Positions 34,279 to 46,349 of a DNA stretch of 64,000 nt are shown one piece after another; position 1 is the first letter of the stretch, and every line of letters starts with the position of its first letter. The notes under the pieces are model-generated. The model did no database searches. It was not told where the DNA came from and saw only the letters and a list, made by a program, of their open reading frames with translations. Position numbers and translations under genes: made by a program. Location: contig JAOANU010000008.1 of NCBI GenBank assembly GCA_034387635.1, positions 310,001 to 374,000 on the forward strand, in the 5' to 3' direction. Source of the DNA: Rhodosporidiobolus odoratus (lineage: Eukaryota; Basidiomycota; Microbotryomycetes; Sporidiobolales; Sporidiobolaceae).

Positions 34279-34615
34279 ATGGCTCAGGTAAGCCTGTACT
34301 CGCCCAGCATCATCGTGTTCTACTAACGCTCCCCACTCGCAGATCACGCTGCTGTACTTCGCCGGCGTTCGCACCGCGATCCCCTCCGAACCGGACTCGC
34401 AGGTCCTCGACCTCCCGCACACGCCGTTCCCCCTCGCCAAGCTACGCAAACACCTTTGCGAGGTCGTACACCCCGACAATGAGGAATTCGAGCGCGTGCT
34501 GTACCGCAGCGGCTGGAGTGTCGACGAGGAAATGGTCGATGATGACAAGGAGGGGGAAGTGCTCCTCAAGGGTGGAGAAACCGTCTGCCCAATTCCGCCG
34601 GTCAGCGGCGGCTGA
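34279..34615 (+). CDS. Molybdopterin synthase small (sulfur-carrier) subunit, MOCS2A/MoaD type
   Basis: Ubiquitin-like sulfur carrier for molybdenum-cofactor synthesis. Two coding segments: 34279-34287 (MAQ) and 34343-34615, 93 residues. The fold starts ITLLYFAGVRTAIP and ends CPIPPVSGG; the terminal Gly-Gly is the site adenylated and thiocarboxylated by the MoeB/Uba4-type activator. The middle contains LRKHLCEVVHPDNEEFERVL. Presence of this gene implies that the organism makes molybdoenzymes such as nitrate reductase. The large subunit (MoaE type) is not in this window. Confidence 0.9.
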
Positions 34616-34719
34616 AGGACGATACGAAACGAGCGGTAGTTGTCACAACAGAGGAAGAAGCGGCGCATCAAAGCCCTATCTACATCTGCCCTCGCCTCCA
34701 GCTGTCGACACCAATTTTC

Positions 34720-36022
34720 CTATCCACCCTTCGCCCTCTTCCTCTTCTCATCCATCTCCCTCCTCTTCTCCTCAATCTTCCTCTTCCTCTCCTCCTTCTC
34801 CCGTTCCCTCCCCTTCTTGACCAAATCCCCCTCCTGTTCCCTCTCGGCCCTCTTCCGTTCCGTCTCCGCCCTCTCCTTCTGCAACGCCTCCATCTGCGCC
34901 GCCCTCTCGTCCTCATTGCCGCTGAACTGGTAAAACCCAGCACCGCGTGTTCGGTTCTCTTGAGTGCTGTCGTAATGCGAAACGAGCGGGGCGGCGGCGG
35001 CGGCGGCGAGCGTGGCGGCTCGTTGAGCCAGGACGGCAGGATCGGGGGCGTAGACGGGGAAAGAGGTCTGGTCGCCGTAGATGACGTTGGATCTGCGTTG
35101 CGAGAAGGGGTCAATGGGGACAGGGCGAGCGGAGGGAAAGCGGAACGGGACGAACGCGGCAGGTCCTTCGCCGGGCTGGAAGGCAGACGGGGCGTGGTCA
35201 CCTGCTTCTTGATACTGCGGTCCTTCTGTAGCTGTTGGGTCTCGGAATGGAGCTCCTCGAGGTACTTCGGAGCGAGGGATCAAGCGAGTACGTCCGAACT
35301 CGTCGGTGAACTCGACGAGAGGGTCATGCGGCAGAGGTGGACCAGACTGCGAAATGCTGGAATGGGTTAGACTCCTCTTGCTATGAAGGCTCGAGAGAAG
35401 GTGCTGACTTCGTCGTCGTCATCGTCATCATGTGCATGTGCTGGTCGACTTGGAACGGTCAAGCTTTCGTCGATGTCGGAAGCAGCATCCGATTCGTCGG
35501 AAGAGGCGTCCGGATTGTCGTACGTCTTGCGGTCAAAGTCGACCAGCAGCGATCCAATCTGATCTTCATTCAGCCCCCCGGTCTTACCTTTCCTGTGTGA
35601 ATGGAGGGTCAGTGGAGCAGCAGGAGGGACGGAGCAAACAGACCCGAGGAAAAGCGCACCGAATCTTGTCGTAGATGGCCGCCTTTCTCTCAAGCTGCTG
35701 CTTTATCCGTTCTGGGTCTCCTCTACCAGTGTCGACATCATCCTCGTAGATGACCTGGTCCTTCGCCTGACGCCCGGCCAGCCCCTTGTTCTGCCTGGCC
35801 CAGGTTGGTAACTTTTTAGGGGCTCGAGGTACCCCGCCGGCGATGGTGCTTGATTGACCGAGACTGCGTGACTTTGTGAAGTCGGACTCGTGCTTGCTGT
35901 GAGGTGCACGAGGTCAGCAGTATGGAGACGGGGGCGGGAGGAGGGGAGACTTGCGATATTTGGGCTTTGATGTCGAGGAAGGAACCGCTGGATATGGATG
36001 CATTACGCTGCTTAGGTGGCAT
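34720..36022 (-). CDS. CCDC174-family nuclear coiled-coil protein
   Basis: The start MPPKQRNASISSGSFLDIKAQI is followed by HKHESDFTKSR, RAPKKLPTWARQNKGL and an acidic block (DASSDESDAASDIDES, a run of Asp). Then comes the family hallmark VEFTDEFGRTRLIPRSEVP and a long C-terminal charged coiled coil (EERKRKIEEKRREMDEKRKRAKGG). Four exons. Human CCDC174 is a nuclear protein associated with exon-junction/EIF4A3 factors; a comparable RNA-related role is inferred here. The stop is TAG at 34720-34722. It is divergent from VPS34 with 120 bp between starts. Confidence 0.85.
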
Positions 36023-36142
36023 TGCACCTTGACTGACTTGTAGAGCTGTAGAGGCGAGAGCGGTGAGTGCAGGACAAGCTACAAGTGGGGAGAGACAGTT
36101 GAACCCAATCTGATCACTCTCATACGCTCTGACAGACTCGAG

Positions 36143-39100
36143 ATGGATACAATAGGACAACAACCAACCTACGAGTCACAACTAAGCTTTATCAAGCATT
36201 CCGACATTGATCACCTCGTCTCAATCCGCATCTCCTCATTTCAAGCCAATCTACCTCAACGTCCTCTCCTCGATCTGCTCCAGCAACCCCATCTCAAGCA
36301 TCATGGGTTTCAGCAAGCCCTCCCCTCCGACCTCTATGTCCGACTCGAGCTCTGGGCCGACAACAAACCCCTCTTCCCCCCCTTACAAACTGCTCACAAA
36401 CCTTTCAAATCTCGCTCTCAGATAGCCTGGAACGAGAACCTTACCCTGCCCATAAAGTACCGCGACTTGCCTCTCTCCGCTCAACTCGCCGTCACTGTCA
36501 TCGATATTGCTGGACCACGCGAAGAAGCCATTGTGGGGGGAGCCACCCTCCGCCTCTTCGGCAGCCAGAGCACCCTCAAAAAGGGCAAACAGCGACTCTA
36601 CCTCTGGAAAGGTCAGGAGGCGGATGGCAGCGAAGATACCGAGACGCCGAGCAAGGTGGGCTTGAAGGACGAGATGGGGAGGCTGGAAAAACTCGTGAAG
36701 AAGCACGAGAGGGGAGACATCCCGAGGCTCGACTGGCTCGACAAGCTGGCCTTTAGGCAAATCGAGAAGGTGCACAAGGTGAGCTTGTCTGCTTGGGTCG
36801 TCCACTCGTCTTCTAACCCATATTTACTGTTTGCAGGCAGAGTCGGAAAAGTCTGAGAACCTATTCCTCTACATTGACCTGCCACGGTTTGACTTTCCGG
36901 TCGTCTTCAGCGAACCAGTACGTATAGGTTCTCGCTCAGCTTGCGAACGACGCTGACTTGTTGACGCTCGCAGGAATACCCGCTACCCGTTTTCTCCTCC
37001 CTCACTCTTTCTTCCGCACTTGCCGCTCCTGCCACCTCCACTACCTCTGCCCTTGGCTCCACCTCGGGCAGCTCACCATCCAGCGTGTCGGCTGAAGCGT
37101 CCCTCTTCACTGTTGTCGACCCCGAGATCGTCCGTAAAAACCCGGTCGAGGCGAAGCACCGAAGGCTCGTACGCGATCACCGCAACGGCCCGCTTGACAG
37201 AGAGCTCAAGCCAAACGCTAAAATCAGGGATGAGCTCAACGTGCGTGGATGACTCTTTGTCCCTGCTAAAGTATATCTAACCGATTATGCCCACAGGAAA
37301 TCCTTCGCTATCCGCCAACGCAGGAGCTGACGACTCCTCAGCGCGACTTGCTCTGGAAGTTCCGCTTTTACCTCACCCGAGACAAGCGCGCCTTGACCAA
37401 GTTCCTCAAGTCCGTCGTTTGGTCTGATTCCGGCGAAGCAAAGCAAGCGGTCGAGACCTTGCTGCCGATGTGGAACGAGGTCGAGATGGATGATGCGCTC
37501 GAGCTACTGGGACCGGCGGAGGGCTTCCGCGATAGGCGGGTGAGAGCCTATGCGGTCAAGCAGCTGGAAAGGGCTGACGACGATGTACGTATTCCGGTAG
37601 GATATCGCTGCGGAACACCACTGACTCACCGATTCGCTTGCAGGAGCTCATGCTGTACCTGCTGCAACTCGTACAAGCGCTCAAGTTCGAACCAACACCT
37701 TCCTCCTCTTCCTCCTCCGCTTCCCCCAGTTCATCTCTTCGCCATTCGATTCATCCAGCGCACTCCCGCCATGCCTCTGCCCTTCGATCTTCGACTTCTT
37801 CCGTCAATCTTCCCACACTGGAGGATTTCCTCGTGGACAGGAGCGCGAAGAACGCTGTCCTCGGCAACCATTTCTACTGGTACATCCACGTCGAAAAGGA
37901 GGACAAGACGAGGCGCAAGATGTTTGAGGAAGTGCAGAGGAAGTTCGAGCGGAGGTTGAAGGAGGTAAGGTGTACCTCCTGATCATACTGGTTCACCAGA
38001 TCTAAGCGTTCTTACTCGACAACAGCTCCAGCAAGAAGGAGAACCCGACCGACTCGACGCGTTCCGCCGACAAAGCGAGTTTATATCCCGCATCACTACT
38101 CTGGCCACTACCCTACGACTATCCAAGGATGCTCGACCTAAGAAGATCGAGAAACTCCGCTCGGTGCTTTCCTCTTCCTCGTCCAATCTTAGCACTTTCT
38201 CCCCTCCTATACCTTGCCCCCTCGACGCCCGCGTCACGATCACCGGTATCGATGCCGAGAACTCGTCCGTCTTCAAGTCCAACCTCTTCCCGCTGCGGTT
38301 ACAGCTTTTGACCGCCGGCGAGGGAAGCGAACCCTACCCCGTCATCTTCAAGAACGGCGACGACCTCCGACAGGACCAGCTCGTCATTCAGCTCTTCACT
38401 CTCATGGACCGTCTCTTGAGGAAAGAAAACCTCGACCTCAAACTCATGCCTTACCGGGTTCTGGCAACGGGTGCGGTCGATGGGATGATGCAGTTTGTAC
38501 CGTCGAGGACGTTGCAGGATATTACAAATGAGTATGGGGCACAGGGGCTTCTGGGGTATTTGAGGGAGAACCACGCGGATCCGGGGAGCGTCGGGACGTA
38601 TGGGATCAAGCCAGAGGTACTTGACACGTATATCAGGAGTTGCGGTACGTACTCGTGCGCTCTTCTTCCGTCTTGCCTTCATGCTGACCCCTCTCTTTTC
38701 GTTTGTAGCCGGCTCTTGCGTCGTCACTTATCTGCTCGGGGTCGGAGACCGTCACCTCGATAACCTTCTGCTGTCGCCCGATGGCCACTTCTTCCACGGC
38801 ATGTTCCCTCATCCTCCTCCTCCCTAGTTTCGCTCACCTCGCTCTCCTACAGTCGACTTTGGCTACATCCTCGGTCGCGACCCCAAGCCTTTCCCTCCCG
38901 CTGTCAAAGTCTGTAAAGAAATGGTCGAAGCCATGGGGGGGATGCAGTCGCCCCACTACGCCCGCTTCAAGAGCTTATGCTACACGGGCTTTACGACCCT
39001 TCGCAAGAACGCCAACTTGCTGATCAACCTCGTTGCGTTGATGGTGGATGGCAATATTCCCGATATCAAGCTTGAGCCGGACAAGGCCGTTATGAAGGTG

Positions 39101-39312
39101 CGCTTCTTTCCTCTCTCTTCCCTCTTCGATCCCGCTTGAGTATTCAGCTGTTTCGAATTGGGCTCGCGCGGGTGCAGGTTCAAGACAAGTTCCTTCTCAA
39201 CCTGTCTGAGGAAGAAGCGATCAAAGAGTTTGAAGCCTTGCTCAACGAAACGTCCTACTTTTCCTCCGTGCTGGATCGCATCCATTCTGTCGCTCAGTAC
39301 TGGCGTGCCTAG
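36143..39312 (+). CDS. VPS34: Class III phosphatidylinositol 3-kinase Vps34
   Basis: Makes PtdIns3P on endosomes and phagophores, with Vps15 and Atg6/Vps30. Nine coding segments: 36143-36778, 36837-36917, 36974-37240, 37297-37584, 37644-37964, 38026-38644, 38709-38798, 38853-39097 and 39178-39312; 893 residues. N-terminal C2 domain ([26 protein letters not shown]), helical PIK domain ([26 protein letters not shown], [22 protein letters not shown]), then the lipid-kinase domain with [17 protein letters not shown], catalytic loop [11 protein letters not shown] and activation segment [16 protein letters not shown]. The C-terminus ends SVAQYWRA as in other Vps34 proteins. The intron between FFH and VDFG has a GC donor (GCATGT at 38799) and AG at 38852. 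The seven other introns are GT-AG. Confidence 0.97.
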
Positions 39313-39774
39313 ACTGCATCTCGTCTTCTCCCGCCCGCTGTCTGTACCTCCCGAGCTGTAGATTTCGCCAGTACCATGTTGTCGTTTTTTTCTCGTGCCT
39401 CTCTCGCTCTGGTCTGCGACTGAACAAGTCTCTCTCCACCGCTCCTCTCGTGCAACGTTCACGAATACCCAGTGAGACGGATAACCTGGTACAGCATCAG
39501 ACAATAAAGAAAGGGTATCGAGAAGGCCAAGACAGGCGAATGAACTAGAAGAGAAAACAGAAACCGATATCTACTCTCGAGATAAAGGGCGGGATGGGGG
39601 TGAAAGGTGGAAGAGGCAGTCATCAGCGAAAAGACAAGAGAAAGAAGGCGGGAAGGGAAAGAAGGTCACTGGGGCCAATAAGGGTATCAAATCAGAAGAA
39701 GACGGGGGGAAACGTTAAGTCCAACAACACGCCATGGCTCCATCTCGTCAACCATCGTCGTCGCTCCAGCACGC

Positions 39775-42240
39775 TTATGATCGCATCTCAGCCCTCGAAA
39801 TAGCCCGCAACAAATCCCGCATGTCCAACGGTCCTCCTCGTGCGACGTCTCCTGACCCAGAGCCAATATTACCCACTGCACTAGCCAACCCAGCCCCATC
39901 ACCGCTCTGCTGGTCAGCTGCTTCTCGCGCCGCGCCTGTTGGAGCGGAGGAAGAGGAAGCAGAAGAAGGGGCGTCGAGGAGACCTTGTTGGGACCGAATG
40001 GTGAGAGACCGGTGGGTCTCCGAGGTCCGGTGGGTGATATAGGCGTCGGCGACGCGAGTGAAGGATGTGAGGCGATGGGTTAGGTGGCGGAGACTGGCGG
40101 TCTGCGAGGTCGGGATAGGAAAGAGCATGCGCTACGAGTCAGTGGGATGGAAAGGCGACGTGAGAGAGATGAACTGAGCCCTACCTCGATTTGTGCATCC
40201 AGGATTCGTCGATCTAGCCCATCTTCGCTTCCTTCTGCTGGATCGTCCGCTCGCGCCTTCCCCTTGCCCTTCTTTCCACCTTGCTGCTTGTCCTTGACAC
40301 CCTCGCCAGCAAGCAAACTCCGGCCCAGCTCGAGCGCTTCCTCGAGACTCGTCGGGTTGGGCCGGGAGAGCTCCAGCGAGGCAGCATACTTGGCGAGATT
40401 ATCGGTCGTCAGAGTTGGCGGTAACAGAGTAGCGTAGGACGTCGAGGCAGCGGCGTGAGCTTCTGTTCGTCGATCAAAGAAGGTTTGGTAGACGGGTTCG
40501 AGGGATTGTCGCAGTTCTTGCTCATGGGCGATGCTGTCAAGGGCGAGGTCAGTCCAGCTTCAGGGTGCCGAGACAGTGAACGGGACGCACGCAGCGTAGT
40601 TCTCCTCCAATTCCTTCATTTTCGCGGCGTTGCTCTCGTTCTGCGGATGAGGCGGTAGTTGATCCGGATCTTGTGACTGGCTTGGCTCCTGCAGCATTGA
40701 GACTCATGAGTGAATGCAATTGAAAGAGACGAAGTAGCAAGAGGTGCTCACCGAGAACGGCACGCTCGTATCAACCCGCAAACTGCACACGTCCGCGATG
40801 AACCCATCCAAAACATCCTTCGCGACCCGTTCTGCCTCATCCATCTCAGCTTCCGGTATCGACGGGAGCACGCGATCCCGCGTGCGCTGTGCCGACCATG
40901 AAACGATGCTTCGTAACCGTTTTGCGAGAGGATCATCGGCATCAGTAGAGCGATAGAGCTTGTCGTCCGCGACTTGAGGATGAGGTACAGCTGCGAGACA
41001 TTGACGATGAGCTGTGTGCAGAAAAAGGCGATGATAAGACGAAAGCGCACCTTCGAAACCACCGCCGATACTGCTGCCTCGATTTCGACTGCCCCTTGCA
41101 CTGCTTCTGCGTGCTGATCGTCCTGCAGTAGCCGGTGTTCCCGGACCTTGTCGGAAGGCAATGTTCTTGACCTGCACTGGCGTTTCGTGCACGTGCACTG
41201 GTTCTCGATCGGAAAGAGGCGGGCGGGGAGGGGTGAAGCGGCTTCGGGAGGTAGACGGGATGGGAGGTGGCCGCGAGTCGTCGGGTGTGATTTCGTCACT
41301 CGTCGTCGGTGCTTGTCGAGCGGTTCGAGGAGCCTGAGGAGCGAGGGGCAGGTTTAGCTATTGCGTCTCTCTTCAGGGGCAAGCGCGTAAAACAAACCTT
41401 TGCTCGCGGGTTGGCTTTCGGCTTTGCAGCTGCCCGCTTCGTCTGCCCCGGTGCATGCGGTGTTGGTGGATTTGTGGTGAATGGGAAGGGTTCCGGATCA
41501 TCGGCAGATTCGTCGACGAGGAGAGTTGAGTATTCAGGTGGAGGCTTGTTGAGGCGCGTCGATTGACTAGCCGCGGCTCGAGGCTGTCGTATGTAGGCAT
41601 GTAAATGAGTACGGCGGACTCCACGCGCGTGTTTCGACAGAGAAAGGGGACGAACAACAAAGCCCCTCCGAGGTGCCGGCGCGCTCTGCTGGCTCCCTGA
41701 CGCTACCGGCCGCGCTGGTACTCGGTAGTCTTGCTCTTCTTCATCTTCCCTGTCCACTCGAGCGCGTTTTGCGCCTGCCCGGACCTTTGCCGCCTTCCCA
41801 GCCGGCGCAACCTTGACTACCTCTTCTTCCTGCTCTTGCTGCTCCTCCTCGTCACTCGAGACGCGTTCTCTCGCTGCCCTCTTCTTCCCTCTACTAGTCT
41901 GCTTCGTTCGAGCTGGCGACGGGGGTTCTTCGGCGATGATAGCGGCCTTGGGGGCGCGCGACGACCCTTTCGAGGGTTTGAGCGGAGGTGCGGCTCCGAC
42001 TGACTCTACCGACTCGTTGCTGAGCCGAGTACTTCGTCTCCGACCATTGTCTGCCGTGACGGAGCCGCGGACTGGCGGAGGACCTTTATTTCTCGACTTG
42101 TTTGAGGGTTTGGGCGGCGGAGGGGGAGGAGGTCGGTTTGGGCTGTTGTCGTTGTCCGAGTCGGAAGGGTCACCGTAGAGATCGGGATCTGGTACGACAG
42201 ACTTCCTTATGGCCATTCTGGCTGCCCTAGGAGCTGGCAT
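39775..42240 (-). CDS. DSN1: Kinetochore MIS12/MIND-complex subunit Dsn1 (Mis13 family)
   Basis: The long N-terminus is low-complexity, basic and acidic by turns (a proline run, RRRSTRLS, DEEEQQEQEEE), with AT-hook-like basic clusters. The conserved region begins RRSSARGSRNRGSSIGGGFE, a basic Ser-rich motif like the Aurora-B-regulated segment of Dsn1. It continues VPHPQVADDKLYRSTDADDPLAKRLRSIVSWSAQR, which matches the Mis13 signature of His, a Leu-Tyr pair, and a repeated Arg-Leu-x-x-x-x-W element. Helical segments follow (AHEQELRQSLEPVYQTFF, SLRHLTHRLTSFTRVADAYITHR). Seven or more exons. The stop is TAA at 39775-39777. The first ATG (42240) was taken; 42216 is a second option. The long disordered head is much larger than in budding yeast. 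Confidence 0.82.
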
Positions 42241-43042
42241 GTGGGGGAGAGATGGATTGTTTGGAATCGAGACGGGCAAGGGAAGGCAAAGCAGGACGAC
42301 GACGACTTGGGGCGGTCAAGTGGGGTGTCGAGAGCGGCCACAGTGAGCCTGGGTGTTGATGGGGCTCTAGTTGAGGCGGTCAGGGAGAGTTTAAGCGGAA
42401 TTTGGAACGATGAGGGAGTTGAAAGAATGCACTCGGGTGTTGAAGGAATCAACCTCGTACTCTCGTCTCTCTGGGTGGTTACTGACGAGCTGTAGGGACT
42501 TAGATACCTTGTCAAACCCCTTGCGGACTGCTACAACAGTATCTGTTGGAGGCTGTGATGAGTTGCCGTCGTTCACTTCTCCGCTTCCTCCCCGATCCAA
42601 TTGCTCTCTGTCGTATCTCACTTGCTGCCTATTCTTGCTACTAAAAGCACCCTCTACTTGTCTCGGACCACTTTGCAAGTTCAGCTGCCTCGTACACTGC
42701 ACTCTGCCTCCTCCTCTCCGCCCATCGCCACCGCCCCCCTCCTTCAGTCCGCCTCCGTTCGCATCAGCCACGCCAAGCCTGTTCAGTTCGACTCTTGAAA
42801 TTTGTGTGAGTCTGTCGAGCCTTCTTGTCTCGGTCCGACTCCACGCAGGGCATGTTCGAGTGCCCCCATTCCCGAGGAGACCTTGCCCAGTCGCAGTGAG
42901 GAAGCCGTAACCACGTAGCCAGGGCAATACCTCATGCCTGCGACCCGGTCTGGCTGACCTCCATCGCATCTTCGTGCGGAAGCTCTGCAGGTTCTCTCCT
43001 CCTCTCGCTTTTCAACCCCAAGTCAATTCAGGAAAAGACGCC
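42241..43042. promoter_or_regulatory. Divergent intergenic region DSN1 / RTF2
   Basis: About 800 bp. The plus-strand frame 42410-42910 is Ser/Pro/Leu-rich and shows no motif. Nothing else was recognised. Confidence 0.35.
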
Positions 43043-44304
43043 ATGGGTAATGACGGTGCGCCTTTTCCTCCGGACCATCTCGTAGCATGTACTCAGCTTC
43101 GTGTGACTGCTCAGGTGGATCCATCCCGAAGCGCCACGAGTTGACCCGAACAAAGGCCAGGCAAGTTCGCGAAGACGACAAGGACCGCGTTCGCCAGCTG
43201 TGGGCTTTCTGTGCTCTTTCCAAGGTGCGAGGCTCTTTCTCAGAGCTGTGTTCTGTCGCTTGGCTATCGGCCGCTCCCTCCCGGCAATTCAGATTCCGTT
43301 GTGTCAGTTTTTCCCCAACTAACACTCACCCTACTGCAGCAACCCCTACGTCAACCCGTCGTGTCATGTCCTCTAGGTCGGTTATACAACAAAGAAGCCC
43401 TCATCTCCTACCTGCTCAGCCCGCCTTCAACCTCCGAAGTCTCTCCGTTCGGCAACGACGGTCTCCTCGTCGCCGGCCACATCCGCTCGCTCAAAGACGT
43501 CACTACCCTCCGCCTCACTCCCAATCCTGCTCTGCCAGCCGATGCCGAGCAAGACGCAGCGGCCCACCTCGGTGGTACGCAGGACTCGCCGCCTGCGCAG
43601 TTTGTCTGCCCCATCTCGATGAGGGAGATGACTGGCGCGGTGCGGTTCGTCTACCGCAAGCCGTGTGGGTGTGTCATGTCCGAAGCGGCGCTGAAGGAAA
43701 TGCGAAGAGGGCAGGAAAAGAAGGGAACTGAGGCGTTGAAGGAGGAGAAAGGCGAGTTGTCGCACGAGCATGTCTGCCCAGTTGATGGCGAACGGAGCGA
43801 GCAGCCGGAGGAATGGGTCACACTGAACCCGAAGGACGAGGAGCTCGAGGTGATGGAGGAGAAGTGGGAGGCTAAGAAACTGAAGGAGAAGGAAGACAAG
43901 AAGGCGGCCAAGGCGGCTAAGCGTAAGAGCGCAGCTGCAGATGGGGAGGAGGCGCCGGCGAAGAAGAAGAGTAAGGCGGACAAAGCGAGTGCGGTGGCCG
44001 CGGCGGGTGCGAAGGCGGCTGGTCCGGGAGTCAAGGCTGGCGCAACAGTCCCACAGCTTCAGGCGACTCTTGCAGCCAAGCTCGCCGAGCAGAAGAAGCA
44101 GCAGAGCTCGGCTATCGCGTCATTGTATGTGCAGAAGGGAGAGAACGAGATGAAGGTGCGCTTGGCATTTCCTCCCCGCCCAACGCTCCCATCCCTCGCC
44201 GCGACCCGTCCCCGAGTCTTTGCTGACACTGTCTTTGTTGACGCTTGCAGGACAAGGATGGGCGGAGTAACTGGATGACGCATGGGACTTACGCCCGGTT
44301 CTGA
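43043..44304 (+). CDS. RTF2: Replication termination factor 2 (Rtf2 family, U-box/RING-like)
   Basis: Four coding segments: 43043-43055, 43115-43224, 43340-44155 and 44251-44304; 330 residues. The first exon encodes only MGND and one base. The Rtf2 core reads MGNDGGSIPKRHELTRTK, WAFCALSKQPLRQPVVSCPLGRLYNKEALISYLL and GHIRSLKDVTTLRLTPNP. The second RING-like half is QFVCPISMREMTG, VYRKPCGCVMSEAAL and CPVDG. The middle is lysine/alanine-rich with KAAKRKSAAADGE, and the end is NWMTHGTYARF. In fission yeast Rtf2 stabilises stalled forks at the replication termination site and affects splicing; human RTF2 must be removed from stalled forks. The C-terminal tail is longer and more basic than average. 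Confidence 0.93.
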
Positions 44305-44508
44305 TCTTTCTCCTGCGTTGTATCTTCGCTTGGTAGTCGACTGTTGTACGCATCGTTTCTGCCGCACATGCGACCATGTTCTTCTGCGTACCGCGGGAGA
44401 GCCGATCACGATGTCAACATGCGCCTGGCAGTTGGTGAAGCTCGCCAGCGTCAGTCGTAGCCGTCGCCGTTCCTTAATTAGTGTTTCCACACTTTCGTCT
44501 CGCTAGAC

Positions 44509-46048
44509 ATGGCTGCCCGCTCCCTTGGGTCCATCAACTCGCGTCTACTGCGCACACCTACAGCTCTCGCCTCTCGTCGGCCAGCATTCGAAGCGATGCC
44601 GCTTCCATCGGTCGGCTCAGATTCAATCGCCTCAACCTCCCGTCGAACCCTTGTGACGAGTGCGGCAAGACATGCTCTGATACCATACGTTGTGACTCGA
44701 GAGGTACGTACTGCTTTCCTACCCGCCCAATCACCGATGTTGACCCTTCTCTCCTCTCGCAGCCTCGAGGAGAACGAGTATCGGATGGTGCGTTGGTGGG
44801 ACCCTGATGCGACTCAGAGGGTCGTGATAAACGCTCATGAATGATCTGCCGCCCTCGCCAGTCTACTCGCGACTTCTGCAAGAACGGATCGTTTTCCTCA
44901 ACGCACCTGTGCGTTTTCTCCTTGTGCCCCAGAGCCTGTCCTCGCTTCGTGCGAGCTACCCACGAACGTCTTGAATGTCTGCTGACCCCACGCTATGACC
45001 GCAGATTGACGACGCCCTGTCTTCTGTCGTGGTCGCCCAGCTTCTTTTCCTCGAAGCCGAATCTTCTGCGCCGATCTCGCTATACATCAACTCGCCAGGT
45101 GGCAGCGTCACCGCGGGAATGGCTATATACGACACAGTGAGCCTCTTACCTCGTCCCTGGCTCTTGGTCGCTTGTCGGCGGGCTGACGGCTTTCTCTCCT
45201 TCGCGTCGTTTCGGACATGAACGCGAGCAGATGCAGTTCATCAACTGCCCTGTTCATACGATCGTAGTTGGACAAGCAAGCTCTATGGCATCTCTTATTC
45301 TAGCTGGCGGTGCGCCGTGTTCTTTTCCCGTCCAAGACGGATAATCGAGACTGACCCAGCGGTTGTCCTCAGGCGAGCCCGGACACCGAAGCGCTCTTCC
45401 TCACTCGTCCGTCATGATCCACCGTACGCTTGAAATTTCTTGAACATGGTCCTCTTGCTGTTAAGACTGAGCTGGCTTTCTCTGCAGAACCCTCCGGTGG
45501 AGCTGGTGGTCAGGCGTCTGAGATTGCCATTGTGGTGCGTCTGATCCCAGGCAATACTTACTTCCCGATACTAAGCTCGGTCTTTGGTAGGCAAATGAGA
45601 TCCTTCGCATCAGGGAGAAGATGTTTGATCTCTGTCAGTCTCCTTTCTCATTTTTATGTTTTCCTTTCTGACCTTCCCGGTCACCATATCCCTTTCTTCG
45701 TGGACACAATAGGTAGCTGACTGATCCCCTTCGTCTTCCATACACAGACGCCGATCACTGCAAGCACCCAGATGAAGATCGGGAAACCGCCCGTGCCCGA
45801 TTCGGTTCGTTACCACTCCTTTGTTCACCCTCTATTCTGCGTCAACCTGTCATTGCACGACCTAATTACATGACTGACTCACCCCGACCCCTTTCGTCTC
45901 ATCCTTTCTTGATTGTGCAGCCCGAATGCTCGACCGCGACCATTACCTCATCCCTGAGGCCGCCATTGGTCAACGGATCATTGACCAGGTTTTGAGGAAA
46001 CGACCGGCGACAGCGGGAGGTGGATCCGGAGGGATCGCGGCGCCCTGA
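44509..46048 (+). CDS. CLPP: Mitochondrial ATP-dependent Clp protease proteolytic subunit
   Basis: Serine peptidase tetradecamer of the mitochondrial matrix. The protein starts [17 protein letters not shown] with an Arg-rich presequence up to [21 protein letters not shown]. ClpP marks then run across about seven exons: [86 protein letters not shown] with the nucleophile Ser, [32 protein letters not shown] with the catalytic His, and a C-terminal [11 protein letters not shown]. The catalytic Asp is expected near the DRDHYL segment. ClpP occurs in filamentous fungi and many basidiomycetes but not in Saccharomyces. The stop is TGA at 46046-46048. Confidence 0.95.
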
Positions 46049-46349
46049 GGTAGGCACGTACAGCAGTCGTAGCACAGTCCCGAGCGGGTCTTATAGGCAG
46101 CGAAGCGGAATGTACACCGCTGGTCCGACGGAAGAAAAGTTGCATCCGCTAAGAAAGGTAAAGATAAAAAAGCAACAGGGGTACGGAAGGATGTACGACG
46201 ACGGGAGTCCAAGGGGCGCGTGACGTGAACGCGGAGGACGGCTGACGAGCGACCGATAACGCAGAAAGTTGGGACGTAGCGAAACATGCGGTGGAGGGTA
46301 TACATGCAGGAAAAACGGGAAGTGGCGTAGTCGGGCTGCTTGAATCCGC

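Noticed and set aside
34640..35370. Plus-strand Ser/Pro and Gly/Arg-rich frames opposite the CCDC174-family gene
   Set aside because: They are antisense shadows of the charged coiled-coil codons.
38799..38825. Sequencing error at the VPS34 intron donor (GC instead of GT)
   Set aside because: GC-AG introns are a known minority class and a second one occurs in RPS4 in this window. The flanking bases fit, so an error need not be assumed, though it cannot be excluded.
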